Source: Bacteroides intestinalis
GTDB lineage: Bacteria; Bacteroidota; Bacteroidia; Bacteroidales; Bacteroidaceae
Assembly (NCBI RefSeq): GCF_003464595.1
Contig: NZ_QRZF01000020.1
Span: forward strand, 60,997 to 124,996
Direction of reading: 5' to 3'
Length of the DNA: 64,000 nt
Shown here: piece after piece, positions 23,010-33,054 of the stretch
Layout: the number at the start of each line of letters is the position of its first letter
How positions within the stretch are numbered: the first letter of the stretch is position 1
The notes under the pieces: generated by a model
Told to the model about the DNA's origin: nothing
The model's input: the letters and a program-made list of their open reading frames with translations, nothing else
Database searches by the model: none
Program-made: the position numbers and the translations under genes

Positions 23010-24191
23010 TTAGTCAAATAAACTCTTGAACTTCTTGAAAATCTTTTCTTTAATTGAAGTATTCGGTTTGAAATTGTCTGAGCCTTCCATTTCTTCGAGT
23101 GCTTTTTTCTCGTCTTTGTTAAGAGCTTCCGGTACATATACGCTAACATTTACTAATAAATCTCCCGTACCGTATCCGTTCACACTTGGCAGCCCCTTTC
23201 CGCGAAGCCGGAGTACTTTACCCGGTTGGGTGCCCGACTCAATCTTCACTTTCACCTTGCCGTCGATGGTGGGTATTTCTACCGCGCCACCTAAAGCAGC
23301 TGTCGGGAAGCTGAGAAGCAGGTTGTAAATCAAGTCGTTTTCGTCGCGGATCAGTTCTTTATCCTGCTCTTCCTCTACAAGAATCAACAAGTCACCCGGA
23401 ACGCCATTGTGCTTACCGGCATTTCCTTTGCCGTTCATAGAAAGCTGCATACCCTCCATTACACCTTTAGGTATATTCACGCTTACTACTTCTTCACCGT
23501 AAACAATACCTTCTCCGGCACACACTTTACATTTATTCTTGATGATTTTTCCTTCGCCACCACAAGTAGGGCAGGTAGTACGTGTCTGCATCGTACCGAG
23601 GATGGTCTGCTGGTTGCGAATCACCGAACCGCTACCTTTACAGGTCGGGCAAGTTTCCGAACCGCCGTCACCTTCAGCACCCGAACCATGACAATGGTCA
23701 CAAGGAACGTACTTTTTCAGTTTGAATTTCTTTTCTACACCGGTAGAAATTTCTTTCAGGTTCAGTTTGACCTTTACGCGCAAGTCCGAACCGCGAAAAC
23801 GCGCACGTTGCGAACTTCCGCCTCCGAAGCCTCCTCCGAAACCGCTGAAACCTCCTCCGAAGCCACCGCTATGTCCACCGAAGATATCTCCGAACATAGA
23901 GAAGATATCATCCATAGACATACCGCCACTGAAGCCTCCGAACGGACCACCGTTTCCGGCAGCACCACTCATTCCTGCATGACCGAATTGATCATAACGG
24001 GCACGCTTGTCCGCATTGCTTAGTACGTCGTATGCTTCTGCCGCTTCTTTGAATTTTTCTTCCGCCACTTTGTCACCCGGATTCTTGTCAGGATGATATT
24101 GAATGGCTTTTTTGCGATAGGCTTTCTTTATTTCCTCTACCGTTGCTGTCTTTTCGACTTCCAGTACTTCGTAGTAATCTCTTTTTTCCAT
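23010..24191 (-). CDS. dnaJ: Chaperone DnaJ
   Basis: A 393-residue full-length Hsp40 co-chaperone that stimulates DnaK ATPase and delivers unfolded clients. The J domain (residues 1-70) has the HPD motif in [11 protein letters not shown] Gly/Phe-rich linker follows (about 75-130, [15 protein letters not shown]). The zinc-binding region carries all four CxxCxGxG repeats ([32 protein letters not shown]). The C-terminal substrate-binding domains complete it. It lies 10 bp after grpE, forming a grpE-dnaJ operon; dnaK is not in the window. Confidence 0.98.
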   Translation of the reverse strand: MEKRDYYEVLEVEKTATVEEIKKAYRKKAIQYHPDKNPGDKVAEEKFKEAAEAYDVLSNADKRARYDQFGHAGMSGAAGNGGPFGGFSGGMSMDDIFSMFGDIFGGHSGGFGGGFSGFGGGFGGGSSQRARFRGSDLRVKVKLNLKEISTGVEKKFKLKKYVPCDHCHGSGAEGDGGSETCPTCKGSGSVIRNQQTILGTMQTRTTCPTCGGEGKIIKNKCKVCAGEGIVYGEEVVSVNIPKGVMEGMQLSMNGKGNAGKHNGVPGDLLILVEEEQDKELIRDENDLIYNLLLSFPTAALGGAVEIPTIDGKVKVKIESGTQPGKVLRLRGKGLPSVNGYGTGDLLVNVSVYVPEALNKDEKKALEEMEGSDNFKPNTSIKEKIFKKFKSLFD

Positions 24192-24201
24192 ATATATTAT
24201 G

Positions 24202-24795
24202 TTATTCTCCTACCACCACTTTGGCATGGCGGATTACTTTGTCGTTTAGCATGTATCCGGTCTGTACACAGTCTAGAATCTTGCCCTTCAAAGCTTTATC
24301 CGGCGCGGGAATGACAGCCACTGCTTCGTGGAAATCAGTGTCCAGAGGCTTTTCCTTAGTCTCGATCACTTTTACGCCGTCCTGTGCCAATACAGACATG
24401 AATTTGTTATAAATCAATTCCACTCCTTCCTTCACGGCTGCTACGTCTGTGGCAGTTTCCATGTTTTTCAGAGCGCGTTCAAAGTCGTCCACGATTGGAA
24501 GTATACTGCTGATGGTCTTTTCGCCACCGTTCAGGATCAGCTCGGCTTTTTCTTTCATCGTGCGTTTACGGTAGTTGTCAAACTCGGCAGAAAGGCGCAG
24601 ATACTTATCCTTCTGGTCTTCTATCACTCCGTTTGCTTCTTCCAGCTCTTTGGCAAGCTTTTCCTCTTCTGTCAGGGCAGCTTCATCCTGTTGTACATCT
24701 TCCGTTTGGGATTCTTCATTTTCCGCAGCTTCCTTCTGGGCAGCTTCGGACATTAACTCTTCTTCGTTGATGTTTTCTTTTTCTTTCGGGTCCAT
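24202..24795 (-). CDS. grpE: Nucleotide exchange factor GrpE
   Basis: GrpE releases ADP from DnaK. The acidic N-terminal region ([17 protein letters not shown]) is followed by a long dimerising coiled coil ([26 protein letters not shown], about residues 55-80) and the beta domain that contacts DnaK ([38 protein letters not shown]). I chose the ATG at 24795 ([13 protein letters not shown], 197 residues), which looks like related Bacteroides GrpE starts. The frame is open upstream to an ATG at 24837 and a TTG at 24846, which would add 14 to 17 residues. The operon with dnaJ supports the call. Confidence 0.96.
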   Translation of the reverse strand: MDPKEKENINEEELMSEAAQKEAAENEESQTEDVQQDEAALTEEEKLAKELEEANGVIEDQKDKYLRLSAEFDNYRKRTMKEKAELILNGGEKTISSILPIVDDFERALKNMETATDVAAVKEGVELIYNKFMSVLAQDGVKVIETKEKPLDTDFHEAVAVIPAPDKALKGKILDCVQTGYMLNDKVIRHAKVVVGE

Positions 24796-24916
24796 ATTTC
24801 TATTCTTATTATTCTTGTAAAAAGGATTTGTTTTCATTGCTGTCAAGGGTTTAAGTTAGTATATCGCTGTACCAACAAAAACTTTGCCAAATAGGCGGCT
24901 TTTGTCTAAAACGCCG

Positions 24917-24924
24917 CAAAGGTA
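24917..24924 (-). promoter_or_regulatory. -7 promoter element for grpE-dnaJ
   Basis: The minus strand reads TACCTTTG, a full TAnnTTTG match, about 120 bp before the preferred grpE start. A CTG lies 20 bp upstream in the -33 position. No inverted-repeat heat-shock operator was seen. Confidence 0.55.
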
Positions 24925-24979
24925 ATACTTTTATGTCAGATTGACAGCGCATTTCTACGAGTATTCATAGAAAAATGTC

Positions 24980-24987
24980 TATCTTTG
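24980..24987 (+). promoter_or_regulatory. -7 promoter element for the ABC-F gene
   Basis: TATCTTTG matches TAnnTTTG and lies 70 bp before the ABC-F start, divergent from the grpE promoter 55 bp away. No clear -33 TTG is seen at 19-21 bp. Confidence 0.5.
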
Positions 24988-25045
24988 CACCCGCAAAATA
25001 CAGAGTAAATAGGTATTAGGTAATAAATTGTAAATCGCTAAATAA

Positions 25046-26674
<1,629 letters not shown>

Positions 26675-26691
26675 ATATCTGCTCTTTGAAT

Positions 26692-26739
26692 AAAAAATAT
26701 CGCCTTGCAATATTCAGTTATTGTAAGGCGATATTTTTT
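26692..26739 (+). terminator. Rho-independent terminator of the ABC-F gene
   Basis: A 21-bp near-perfect stem: AAAAAATATCGCCTTGCAATA at 26692-26712 pairs with 26719-26739, with one G-U pair and a short loop, ending in a T run. It begins 17 bp after the ABC-F stop and ends 25 bp before the truncated toxin gene. Confidence 0.9.
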
Positions 26740-26764
26740 AAGTGATGAGTCGTTCTTATAAAGA

Positions 26765-27028
26765 TTGAGGAAAAAAGTCTCTTATGTGCTCGATATGCTT
26801 AAAACACAAGAACGGCTTAATAAAAACTTTGTGAAGTTAATTCGTGAAGGTGTTTACGAGTTGAGAGCAAGCCATAATGGAAATATTTATCGGTCTTTCT
26901 TCATTTTTGATGATGGCAATATTGTTATGTTGTTCAATGGATTTCTGAAAAAGACACAGAAAACGCCTGATAACGAAATTGAAAAAGCATTAAAACTTAA
27001 AAATGAATATTATGCAAGCAAACCCTAA
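26765..27028 (+). CDS. RelE/HigB-type toxin, N-terminally truncated
   Basis: An 87-codon frame opening at a TTG and matching the Gp49/HigB-like branch of RelE/ParE toxins, which cleave mRNA on the ribosome. Core motifs are VRKKVSYVLDMLKTQERL in weaker form, GVYELRASHNGNIYRSFFIFD (split here as YELRAS and YRSFFIF), VMLFNGFLKKTQKTP and a C-terminal basic helix. Family members have about 20-25 more residues before KVRKKV; here an in-frame TAA at 26759 and the terminator at 26692-26739 leave no room for them. The gene is probably a 5'-deleted toxin. It overlaps the antitoxin by 26 bp, the usual toxin-first order. Confidence 0.75.
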   Translation: MRKKVSYVLDMLKTQERLNKNFVKLIREGVYELRASHNGNIYRSFFIFDDGNIVMLFNGFLKKTQKTPDNEIEKALKLKNEYYASKP

Positions 27029-27314
27029 GATTGGAAGTATGGATGCCGTATTAGATAAATTATATGGTAAAGTGGGCTCACCTGAAAGAGAAGAGTTTCG
27101 CAAAGAAGCATATTCTTACTGTGTAGGGCAAATCATTAGTGATGCACGGAAGCAAGAAAAAATGACACAATCCGAACTGGCTGAAAAAGTAGGAACTAAT
27201 AAGACCTATATATCAAGAATAGAAAAAGGAGTTATAGAGCCGGGGGGTGGTTTGTTTTTTCGTATTATTGATGCACTGGGACTTAAAATAGAAATCGTAA
27301 AACCTATCATGTAA
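27003..27314 (+). CDS. HigA-like XRE-family antitoxin
   Basis: A 103-residue DNA-binding antitoxin. A helix-turn-helix of the XRE type occupies about residues 45-98 (KMTQSELAEKVGTNKTYISR, then IEKGVIEPGGGLFFRIIDALG). The N-terminal portion (MDAVLDKLYGKVGSPEREEF) is helical and likely contacts the toxin. The start at 27003 overlaps the toxin frame; ATG at 27012 is an alternative. With its toxin apparently truncated, this protein may survive as an orphan regulator (inference). It is followed by a short perfect hairpin at 27366-27386. Confidence 0.9.
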   Translation: MNIMQANPKIGSMDAVLDKLYGKVGSPEREEFRKEAYSYCVGQIISDARKQEKMTQSELAEKVGTNKTYISRIEKGVIEPGGGLFFRIIDALGLKIEIVKPIM

Positions 27315-27365
27315 GTTTGCAGAGCCTTTAAAGCTACGACCTGCTTTCATGCTGAACACCGTGAC

Positions 27366-27386
27366 TCTGCCCCAACTTGGGGCAGA
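27366..27386. terminator. Short perfect hairpin between convergent genes
   Basis: TCTGCCCCA and TGGGGCAGA form a 9-bp GC-rich stem with a 3-nt loop. It lies between the antitoxin end and the opposite-strand leucine-rich protein end, so it probably terminates transcription. The T-run is weak on both sides. Confidence 0.55.
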
Positions 27387-27434
27387 TTGTATAATAGTCC
27401 TATCATATCTTTTCCCCATTCACTTTCACCATGC

Positions 27435-28499
27435 TTATTTATAAATCAGCTTGTTCTTTCCGTCCTCTCCAAACAGGTTATCTCCCAAGGTCGTAATCTT
27501 GTTCCCTGTAGCTACTACATAACGCAGGTTATCACATCCCATAAATGCGCCGTATTCAATAGCCGTCACTCCGGCAGGTAATTCCAATGTACCGCATAAA
27601 CGTCCGCAGCCGCTGAAAGCACGTTGCCCGATACTTTTCAAACCTTTGGGAAGCTGAATACGCAGTAAGTATTTCTTCTGTGTGAATGTATATTCGGGAA
27701 TAGCTGTGGCGCTACATTTACTAAGATCTGCAGCAACGAGATTAGGCATATAATCCCGGATCAGGATAAAATCCGCTTCATCCAGTTTACCTTCTACAGT
27801 CAGGAAGTTTACATCCTTAGGTTGCAAACCGGCTTCTACCAATTCACTGGCAAGGCTTCCCATTAATCCTATCTGTACAGAGACTTCTACAGGTTCACCT
27901 TCTATCACGGCAAAGGTATCCCAATGTTTCTTGCCACGGTAAGAGTCGCTGCTACCCAGAGGCACAAAAATGGCCGTAATACTATCTGCCAAGGCTTCAG
28001 ACATCAGATTGGGAGCAGTCTTTTTTCGTAGTTGGCATACTTGTAGGTTCGTACATCCCTTGAATGCAGCATCTTCTATGTTCTTGATTTTCTCTGAAAG
28101 AATAATTTTCCGGAGTGTTGATTTTCCGGTAAAAGTACTGTCATTGGTTTGCTGGCAGAATGCATAAGCAGGTACACAATTGGGTGGATATATATAGAAG
28201 CGATCAGGAAAAGTACCGCTTTTCCCGGCATAAGTACTGATTGATGCATTGGAGATATCCAGTACCTGCAAATTCTTGAATTCATCCCGCAGGTGTTTGA
28301 AATCAATAGCGTTCAGTTTCCCGGTCAATGTAAGATGAGTGACGCTGTTGGCTTCATCTTCTGTGAGCATGGATACTAAAGTACCGGGCTTGGCAACGAA
28401 AAATGTTTTGTTATTGGCTGGGTTGCCTGTATTTTGTGCAACTGCTACATAAGTACATGCAGCCAGCATTATAGTGGCGAATATTCGTTTTATCTTCAT
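27435..28499 (-). CDS. BspA-like leucine-rich repeat secreted protein
   Basis: A 354-residue exported protein with a signal peptide ending AVAQ. The body has leucine-rich repeats of the BspA/Treponema type (LRR_5), for example STLRKIILSEKIKNIEDAAF, LLRIQLPKGLKSIGQRAFSG and LPAGVTAIEYGAFMGC. Two blocks around residues 35-90 and 205-255 repeat the pattern LTxEGKLxxxDFxxxRDxxxNLxxLDLS, suggesting internal duplication. Proteins of this group sit on the cell surface or in the periplasm and often bind other proteins. The function here is unknown. It is a single gene with its own promoter. Confidence 0.85.
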   Translation of the reverse strand: MKIKRIFATIMLAACTYVAVAQNTGNPANNKTFFVAKPGTLVSMLTEDEANSVTHLTLTGKLNAIDFKHLRDEFKNLQVLDISNASISTYAGKSGTFPDRFYIYPPNCVPAYAFCQQTNDSTFTGKSTLRKIILSEKIKNIEDAAFKGCTNLQVCQLRKKTAPNLMSEALADSITAIFVPLGSSDSYRGKKHWDTFAVIEGEPVEVSVQIGLMGSLASELVEAGLQPKDVNFLTVEGKLDEADFILIRDYMPNLVAADLSKCSATAIPEYTFTQKKYLLRIQLPKGLKSIGQRAFSGCGRLCGTLELPAGVTAIEYGAFMGCDNLRYVVATGNKITTLGDNLFGEDGKNKLIYK

Positions 28500-28521
28500 G
28501 GCTGTTACATATATGTTTAGA

Positions 28522-28529
28522 CAAATATA
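28522..28529 (-). promoter_or_regulatory. -7 promoter element for the leucine-rich repeat gene
   Basis: The minus strand reads TATATTTG, a TAnnTTTG match 22 bp before the start codon. It is divergent from the CPBP gene promoter. Confidence 0.5.
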
Positions 28530-28571
28530 CGGTTTTTACAGTAAATAGCTTTCTATTTTTAATTTTATAGG

Positions 28572-28579
28572 TATTTTTG
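28572..28579 (+). promoter_or_regulatory. -7 promoter element for the CPBP gene
   Basis: TATTTTTG matches TAnnTTTG, 30 bp before the CPBP start codon. No TTG at the -33 spacing is seen. Confidence 0.45.
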
Positions 28580-28609
28580 CCGGGGTATTAACATAAAGAA
28601 ACGAAGGAT

Positions 28610-29533
28610 ATGGAATCAATGAATGAAGATGCAAATACTGTAAAGGAACCGTCAAAACTTGTCACTTATCTGGTTGTTTCGGCCAAGATTACCGTTTATA
28701 TATTTTTGATGCTGGGATTTACCGGAATATTGGCAGCTGTTTGCATAAAGCCGCTCTCTTTTTTTAAGATAAGTGGAATATTGGAAGAAGTTGTGATGCA
28801 GAGTGCTTTTCTGGCTGGGAGTTTTTTGGCGGCTTGGGTTCTGCTGAAGAATTGGGACCATCTTCCGATTGCAGATTTGGGATTATCCCTGAAAGGGCGT
28901 GCAAAAGATATCTTCTGGGGTACATTCGTAGCCTTGGTAATCTATGCTGTCGGATTTGGAATATTATATGCGATAGGAGAGGTTGAAATTGCTGCCGTGC
29001 ACTTTAGCGCGTACGATTTACTGCTGTCCTGGATATTAATGTTGCTGGTTGCTCTTACAGAAGAGATTGCTTTTCGTGGTTTTGTCCTGGGGCATTTGCT
29101 GACCGCAGGTGTCAATCGCTTTGTGGCATTGTTTCTTTCTTCTGCATTATTTTCCCTGATGCATATTTTTAATCCCAACTTTTCTCTGATTGCTTTTCTG
29201 AATATATTGTTGGCGGGAATTTTAATAGGTTCTACCTATATATATACGCGTAATTTATGGTTTGCTACCGCTCTTCATCTTTTCTGGAATTGGCTGCAAG
29301 GTCCGATTCTCGGTTTCGAAGTAAGTGGAGGAAGATTGGGCGGTACTTTATTGTCTTTGGAATTACCGGAAGAGAATATCATCAACGGCGGTACATTCGG
29401 TTTCGAGGGCTCCATCCTATGCACCGCGTTGATGATTATTGCTATTGTGATTACTCTGAAATCAGCTTCAAAGCGATCCGTTTGCGATCCATGTCCACAC
29501 TCAATACCCGAACCCGGACATGCTGGTGAATAG
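28610..29533 (+). CDS. CPBP-family intramembrane metalloprotease
   Basis: A 307-residue multi-pass membrane protein of the CPBP/Abi (Rce1-like) family. The diagnostic motifs are present: LTEEIAFRGFVLG (EExxxR), FSLMHIFNPN and ATALHLFWNW, giving the glutamate and histidine zinc or water ligands. At least six to eight hydrophobic segments run from residue 20 to about 290. Family members cleave prenylated or membrane proteins, and some give bacteriocin immunity. The 3' end overlaps the end of the opposite-strand tex gene by 83 bp, so the last 27 residues are encoded antisense to Tex. Substrate unknown. Confidence 0.9.
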   Translation: MESMNEDANTVKEPSKLVTYLVVSAKITVYIFLMLGFTGILAAVCIKPLSFFKISGILEEVVMQSAFLAGSFLAAWVLLKNWDHLPIADLGLSLKGRAKDIFWGTFVALVIYAVGFGILYAIGEVEIAAVHFSAYDLLLSWILMLLVALTEEIAFRGFVLGHLLTAGVNRFVALFLSSALFSLMHIFNPNFSLIAFLNILLAGILIGSTYIYTRNLWFATALHLFWNWLQGPILGFEVSGGRLGGTLLSLELPEENIINGGTFGFEGSILCTALMIIAIVITLKSASKRSVCDPCPHSIPEPGHAGE

Positions 29534-31577
29534 ATACAATTTCATTCGGATCGGAAACAAAACGGTCGGCAAGTTGTGAAAGATGAATCAGGCCGTTTTC
29601 TTTAATGCCTATATCCACGAAAGCACCGAAGTTGGTTATATTACCTACAATGCCGGGAAGTTCCATACCTTCATGCAGGTCATTGATGGTACGTACGTTT
29701 TTATCAAATTCGAAAATTTGGATCGGGCCTCGCGGGTCACGTCCCGGTTTTTCCAATTCCTGCAGGATATCCTTTAAGGTAGGCATGCCCACGGTAGGAG
29801 TGAGGTACTTTTCCGGTTGGATTTTCAGGCGAAGTTCCTTGCTGGTAATAAGCTCTGCTACGCTGCATCCCAAGTCTTTGGCCATTTGTTCTACTATACA
29901 ATAGCTCTCCGGGTGGACGGCTGTGTTATCCAAAGGATTTTTGGCTTGAGGAATACGAAGGAAGCCGGCGCATTGCTCAAAAGCTTTGGCTCCCATGCGC
30001 GGCACTTTCATCAGTTGTTTACGCGAAGCGAATGCACCATTTTCAGCACGGTAATTTACTATGTTTTGTGCCAGTTGAGGGCCTAAACCCGAAATGTAAG
30101 TCAGCAGATGGCTGCTTGCCGTATTTAGGTTCACTCCCACCAGGTTTACACAACTTTCTACGGTGAGGTCCAGTGATTTCCTTAATTTCGTCTGGTCTAC
30201 ATCATGTTGGTATTGACCGACACCGATGGATTTCGGATCGATTTTAACCAATTCGGCCAACGGGTCCATCAGTCGGCGGGCGATGGATACAGCTCCGCGC
30301 ACTGTGACGTCGTATTCCGGAAATTCATCACGGGCAATCTTGGATGCAGAGTAAATGGAAGCTCCTTGCTCGCTTACAACAAATACCTGAATTTCCTGCC
30401 TGAAGGTCTGGTGTTTCAGAAACTCTTCTGTTTCACGACTTGCTGTTCCGTTTCCTACCGCTATGGCTTCTATCCGGTAAGCTTCTACCATCTTTTGTAT
30501 TTTAGACACGGCCTCTGCGGTTTTGTGTACCGGAGCATGCGGGTAGATATTTTCATTGTGCAGCAAATTGCCTTGCGCATCCAGGCATACCACTTTGCAA
30601 CCTGTACGGAATCCCGGATCGATGCCCATTACCCGCTTTTGTCCCAATGGAGAAGCCAGTAATAATTGGCGCAGGTTCTGAACGAATACCCGGATGGCTT
30701 CTTCATCCGCCTGTTCTTTACTTTGTGCGGCAAATTCCGTTTCGATAGAAGATTTCAGCAGACGTTTGTAGGCATCCTGTACGGCTTCCGCCACTTGTTC
30801 TCCGCAAGCATTGTTACTACGGACGAAACGGCGTTCCAGACGTTCCACACACTCTTCATCATCAGGGCTTATGCTGACTTTCAACAGCCCTTCGGCTTCG
30901 GCACGGCGAATAGCCAGCAATTGGTGTGAGGTACATTTTTTCAGTGGCTTACTGAATTCAAAGTAATCCCGGTATTTATCAGCTTCACTCTCTTTTCCTT
31001 TCACCACTTTAGCCGTGATGACAGCTTGACGGGAGAAGGCGAAACGTACAGTGTTACGTGCCTGTTCGTCTTCACTGACCTGCTCGGCAATAATATCCCG
31101 TGCTCCCTTCAATGCATCTTCCGCATCTTTCACTTCTCCTTTGACGTATGCTTCTGCACGCTTCTCCGGGTTCGGCTCCCGCTGCAACATCAGTAGAGTG
31201 GCCAAGGGTTCCAGACCTTTCTGACGGGCTACTTCTGCACGCGTACGGCGTTTGGGCTTGTAGGGTAGGTAAATATCTTCAAGAATGGTACTATCCCAGG
31301 TTTCATCAATACGCTTTTGTAGTTCAGGAGTCATTTTCCCCTGTTCGTTGATAGTGCTGACGATGGTTTCTTTTCGTTTAGCCAGTTCATTCAGCTTCTC
31401 ATATTGGGTTTTGATTGCTTCAATTTGCACTTCATCCAATCCTCCGGTAACTTCTTTACGGTAGCGACTGATGAAGGGAATCGTAGCTCCGTCCGCCAAT
31501 AAATCGAGCGTATGGCCGATTTGTTTCTCAGAAATACTGAGGGCGGCAGAGATCATACGGTGAAATAACTGTATCAT
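29451..31577 (-). CDS. tex: Tex-like RNA-binding transcription accessory protein
   Basis: A 708-residue Tex/YhgF homologue, a conserved nucleic-acid-binding protein related to Spt6. Recognisable parts in order are the N-terminal helical region (SLSISEKQIGHTLDLLADGA, PFISRYRKEVTGGLDE), the YqgF-like domain (VMGIDPGFRTGCKVVCLD), the helix-hairpin-helix pair (LGPQLAQNIVNYR, MKVPRMGAKAFEQCAGFLRI) and a C-terminal S1 domain (GIVGNITNFGAFVDIG). The length is slightly under that of the E. coli protein. It is a single gene with its own promoter and overlaps the CPBP gene at the 3' end. Confidence 0.96.
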   Translation of the reverse strand: MIQLFHRMISAALSISEKQIGHTLDLLADGATIPFISRYRKEVTGGLDEVQIEAIKTQYEKLNELAKRKETIVSTINEQGKMTPELQKRIDETWDSTILEDIYLPYKPKRRTRAEVARQKGLEPLATLLMLQREPNPEKRAEAYVKGEVKDAEDALKGARDIIAEQVSEDEQARNTVRFAFSRQAVITAKVVKGKESEADKYRDYFEFSKPLKKCTSHQLLAIRRAEAEGLLKVSISPDDEECVERLERRFVRSNNACGEQVAEAVQDAYKRLLKSSIETEFAAQSKEQADEEAIRVFVQNLRQLLLASPLGQKRVMGIDPGFRTGCKVVCLDAQGNLLHNENIYPHAPVHKTAEAVSKIQKMVEAYRIEAIAVGNGTASRETEEFLKHQTFRQEIQVFVVSEQGASIYSASKIARDEFPEYDVTVRGAVSIARRLMDPLAELVKIDPKSIGVGQYQHDVDQTKLRKSLDLTVESCVNLVGVNLNTASSHLLTYISGLGPQLAQNIVNYRAENGAFASRKQLMKVPRMGAKAFEQCAGFLRIPQAKNPLDNTAVHPESYCIVEQMAKDLGCSVAELITSKELRLKIQPEKYLTPTVGMPTLKDILQELEKPGRDPRGPIQIFEFDKNVRTINDLHEGMELPGIVGNITNFGAFVDIGIKENGLIHLSQLADRFVSDPNEIVSIHQHVRVRVLSVDMDRKRIALKLISE

Positions 31578-31605
31578 GTTGAATCGTTTTTTGAATAATG
31601 AGCGT

Positions 31606-31636
31606 CAAAGGTACAAAAGAATTATAAAAAACTCAA
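31606..31636 (-). promoter_or_regulatory. Promoter for tex (TTG - 20 nt - TACCTTTG)
   Basis: On the minus strand TTG at 31636-31634 and TACCTTTG at 31613-31606 are separated by 20 nt, a full match to the Bacteroides -33/-7 arrangement, 28 bp before the tex start. Confidence 0.65.
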
Positions 31637-31727
31637 GTTTCGCAAACTTTATACAAAGCTTACGAACCTTTATATAAAAACAGGCACTAAATTCCCGGAA
31701 AGCCTTTATTTAAAAAAAGGGAGCCTT

Positions 31728-32141
31728 TTACAGCCCCCTATATTCCCTTTCCGCATTGAAGCACGGACAAGGTTTTATCGGATTCAAATCATGATGCCCC
31801 ACAATCAGTGCGCGTGGAAAAATACGTTTCAACTCACGCAGAAGGGCCAGCAGTGAAGCCTTTTGTTCCAACGTGCGGGTGTCGGACGGTCGGCCTTCGG
31901 CATCCAGTCCTCCTTCGTAACAGATGCCGATGGAGTGGCGGTTATGGTTGAGGCAATGCGCACCGATTTTTTCCGTTGGACGGCCACGATGAATCTCCCC
32001 GTCGCGGGTTACGTAGAAATGGTAGCCAATGTCGCTGAAGCCACGGTGGCGGATGTGTTCGCGACGACAATCCTCAAGGCTCAGGCGCACGCCCTGAGGC
32101 GTGGCCGAGCAATGAATAATGAGGAGGGTAATCGTACGCAT
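31728..32141 (-). CDS. N-acetylmuramoyl-L-alanine amidase (Amidase_2)
   Basis: A 137-residue amidase of the T7-lysozyme/PGRP type that cuts the bond between muramic acid and the stem peptide. The likely zinc ligands are visible: His in LLIIHCSAT, His in VGHHDLNP and Cys in KPCPCF; the tyrosine region GYHFYVTRDG is also present. I chose ATG at 32141 (MRTITLLIIHCSAT); the frame extends upstream without homology. It begins 2 nt after the smalltalk stop codon, so the two are co-transcribed. No signal peptide is seen. Small amidases like this recur next to HU, DUF4248 and VirE genes in Bacteroides; a phage or mobile origin is likely (inference). Confidence 0.9.
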   Translation of the reverse strand: MRTITLLIIHCSATPQGVRLSLEDCRREHIRHRGFSDIGYHFYVTRDGEIHRGRPTEKIGAHCLNHNRHSIGICYEGGLDAEGRPSDTRTLEQKASLLALLRELKRIFPRALIVGHHDLNPIKPCPCFNAEREYRGL

Positions 32142-32143
32142 GG

Positions 32144-32251
32144 CTACTTGCAGGCGCCTAAACCTAAAGCTCCCACTATGGCGGTGGCTACGGTGATGAT
32201 TACTTTGAGGACAATACCCCATACGGATTTTGACTTTTTTTCTTCATTCAT
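32144..32251 (-). CDS. Smalltalk-type small membrane protein
   Basis: A 35-residue protein starting at ATG 32251: a charged start MNEEKKSKSVWG, then one hydrophobic helix IVLKVIITVATAIVGALG, ending GACK. Size, composition and the position immediately before a small amidase match the short Bacteroides proteins named smalltalk. The single helix and its coupling to a peptidoglycan amidase recall a holin-lysin arrangement, but that is inference. The gap to the amidase start is 2 nt. Confidence 0.8.
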   Translation of the reverse strand: MNEEKKSKSVWGIVLKVIITVATAIVGALGLGACK

Positions 32252-32263
32252 GATGAGTGGATA

Positions 32264-32382
32264 ATTAATAATTAAAAATTAGAACTTGAAAAATTGAACA
32301 CTGGGAAAATTAATAATTAAATGTTAAGCATTGAAACTTGAAGATTAAATCCTCGCGCAGCCTTTAATTTTTAATTATTAAT
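32264..32382. repeat. AT-rich inverted repeat near the HU gene
   Basis: An 18-bp perfect inverted repeat, ATTAATAATTAAAAATTA at 32264-32281 and its complement at 32365-32382. A further related copy (TTAAAAATTAATAATTAAAA) lies at about 32911-32930, on the other side of the HU-like gene. Such AT-rich words recur by chance more often than mixed sequence, but the length and placement are notable. Confidence 0.5.
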
Positions 32383-32411
32383 TTTTAATTTCTACGGCCT
32401 TCGGCTGTAGA

Positions 32412-32894
32412 TTATCCTAACGGGTCATCTTCGATTCCCCCGTCGTTTCCTCCGCCGCTTCCGTCGGGCTTATTACCGGACGGCTTGCCTTCTACGGTGT
32501 ACATGGAAGACTCCTTCATCTGCCCTTCCAGGTTAATCTGTGCATTGCTCAGTTCTCCCGTGGCACGGGCACGGAGTTTCAGCCCCTTCACGTTGTTGGC
32601 CAGTGAGAAGTCGGCAGCGGATTGCGCGCCTTTCTTGCTGACAATTCCCACGGAGAAAATGGCGAGGTCGTCCATTTTTACATTCTTTCCGTCCAGAATC
32701 AGCTCCTTGGTGCAAGAGACCATGTCAGTCAGCACTCCCTTGATGACGCCGGACGAGTAGGGGGTGTTGTGGTTGGACATGTGCTTGGCAAGTTTCTCAA
32801 TGTCGAAAGTCTCCTCAATTACGGGACGTGCATACCAGAGACCTTTCAGCGGGCTGTTTTCGCCCGTCACTTGATACTTTTTGTAACGAATCAT
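32412..32894 (-). CDS. HU-like DNA-binding protein (HU-HIG type)
   Basis: A 160-residue protein of the Bacteroidetes HU-like group: RYKKYQVTGENSPLKGLWYA at the start, the dimer-forming core (about residues 25-120) and a Gly/Asp-rich tail (GSGGGNDGGIEDDPLG). Members bind DNA without the long basic arms of classical HU; the tail may be surface-exposed. It is a usual neighbour of DUF4248 and VirE genes. It is transcribed away from DUF4248 with a -7 box (TATCTTTG) at 32970-32963 on the minus strand. Confidence 0.88.
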   Translation of the reverse strand: MIRYKKYQVTGENSPLKGLWYARPVIEETFDIEKLAKHMSNHNTPYSSGVIKGVLTDMVSCTKELILDGKNVKMDDLAIFSVGIVSKKGAQSAADFSLANNVKGLKLRARATGELSNAQINLEGQMKESSMYTVEGKPSGNKPDGSGGGNDGGIEDDPLG

Positions 32895-32962
32895 AGTTTG
32901 ATAAACAGATTAAAAATTAATAATTAAAAAATTAAATATTCACGGTGTTGAACTCAACGATG

Positions 32963-32970
32963 CAAAGATA
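32963..32970 (-). promoter_or_regulatory. -7 promoter element for the HU-like gene
   Basis: The minus strand reads TATCTTTG, a full TAnnTTTG match 68 bp before the start codon. The AT-rich repeat copy lies in the leader. No -33 TTG at 19-21 bp is seen. Confidence 0.5.
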
Positions 32971-33054
32971 ATACCGTGTATACAGGCGTTTGGCACTTTC
33001 GGATTGTTACGGTCGATTATGGACGGTTTCTGTCTGTTATTTATATACGTATAG

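Noticed and set aside
32392..32410. Small hairpin after the HU-like gene as a strong terminator
   Set aside because: The stem is short and is not followed by a T run on the minus strand; too weak to call.
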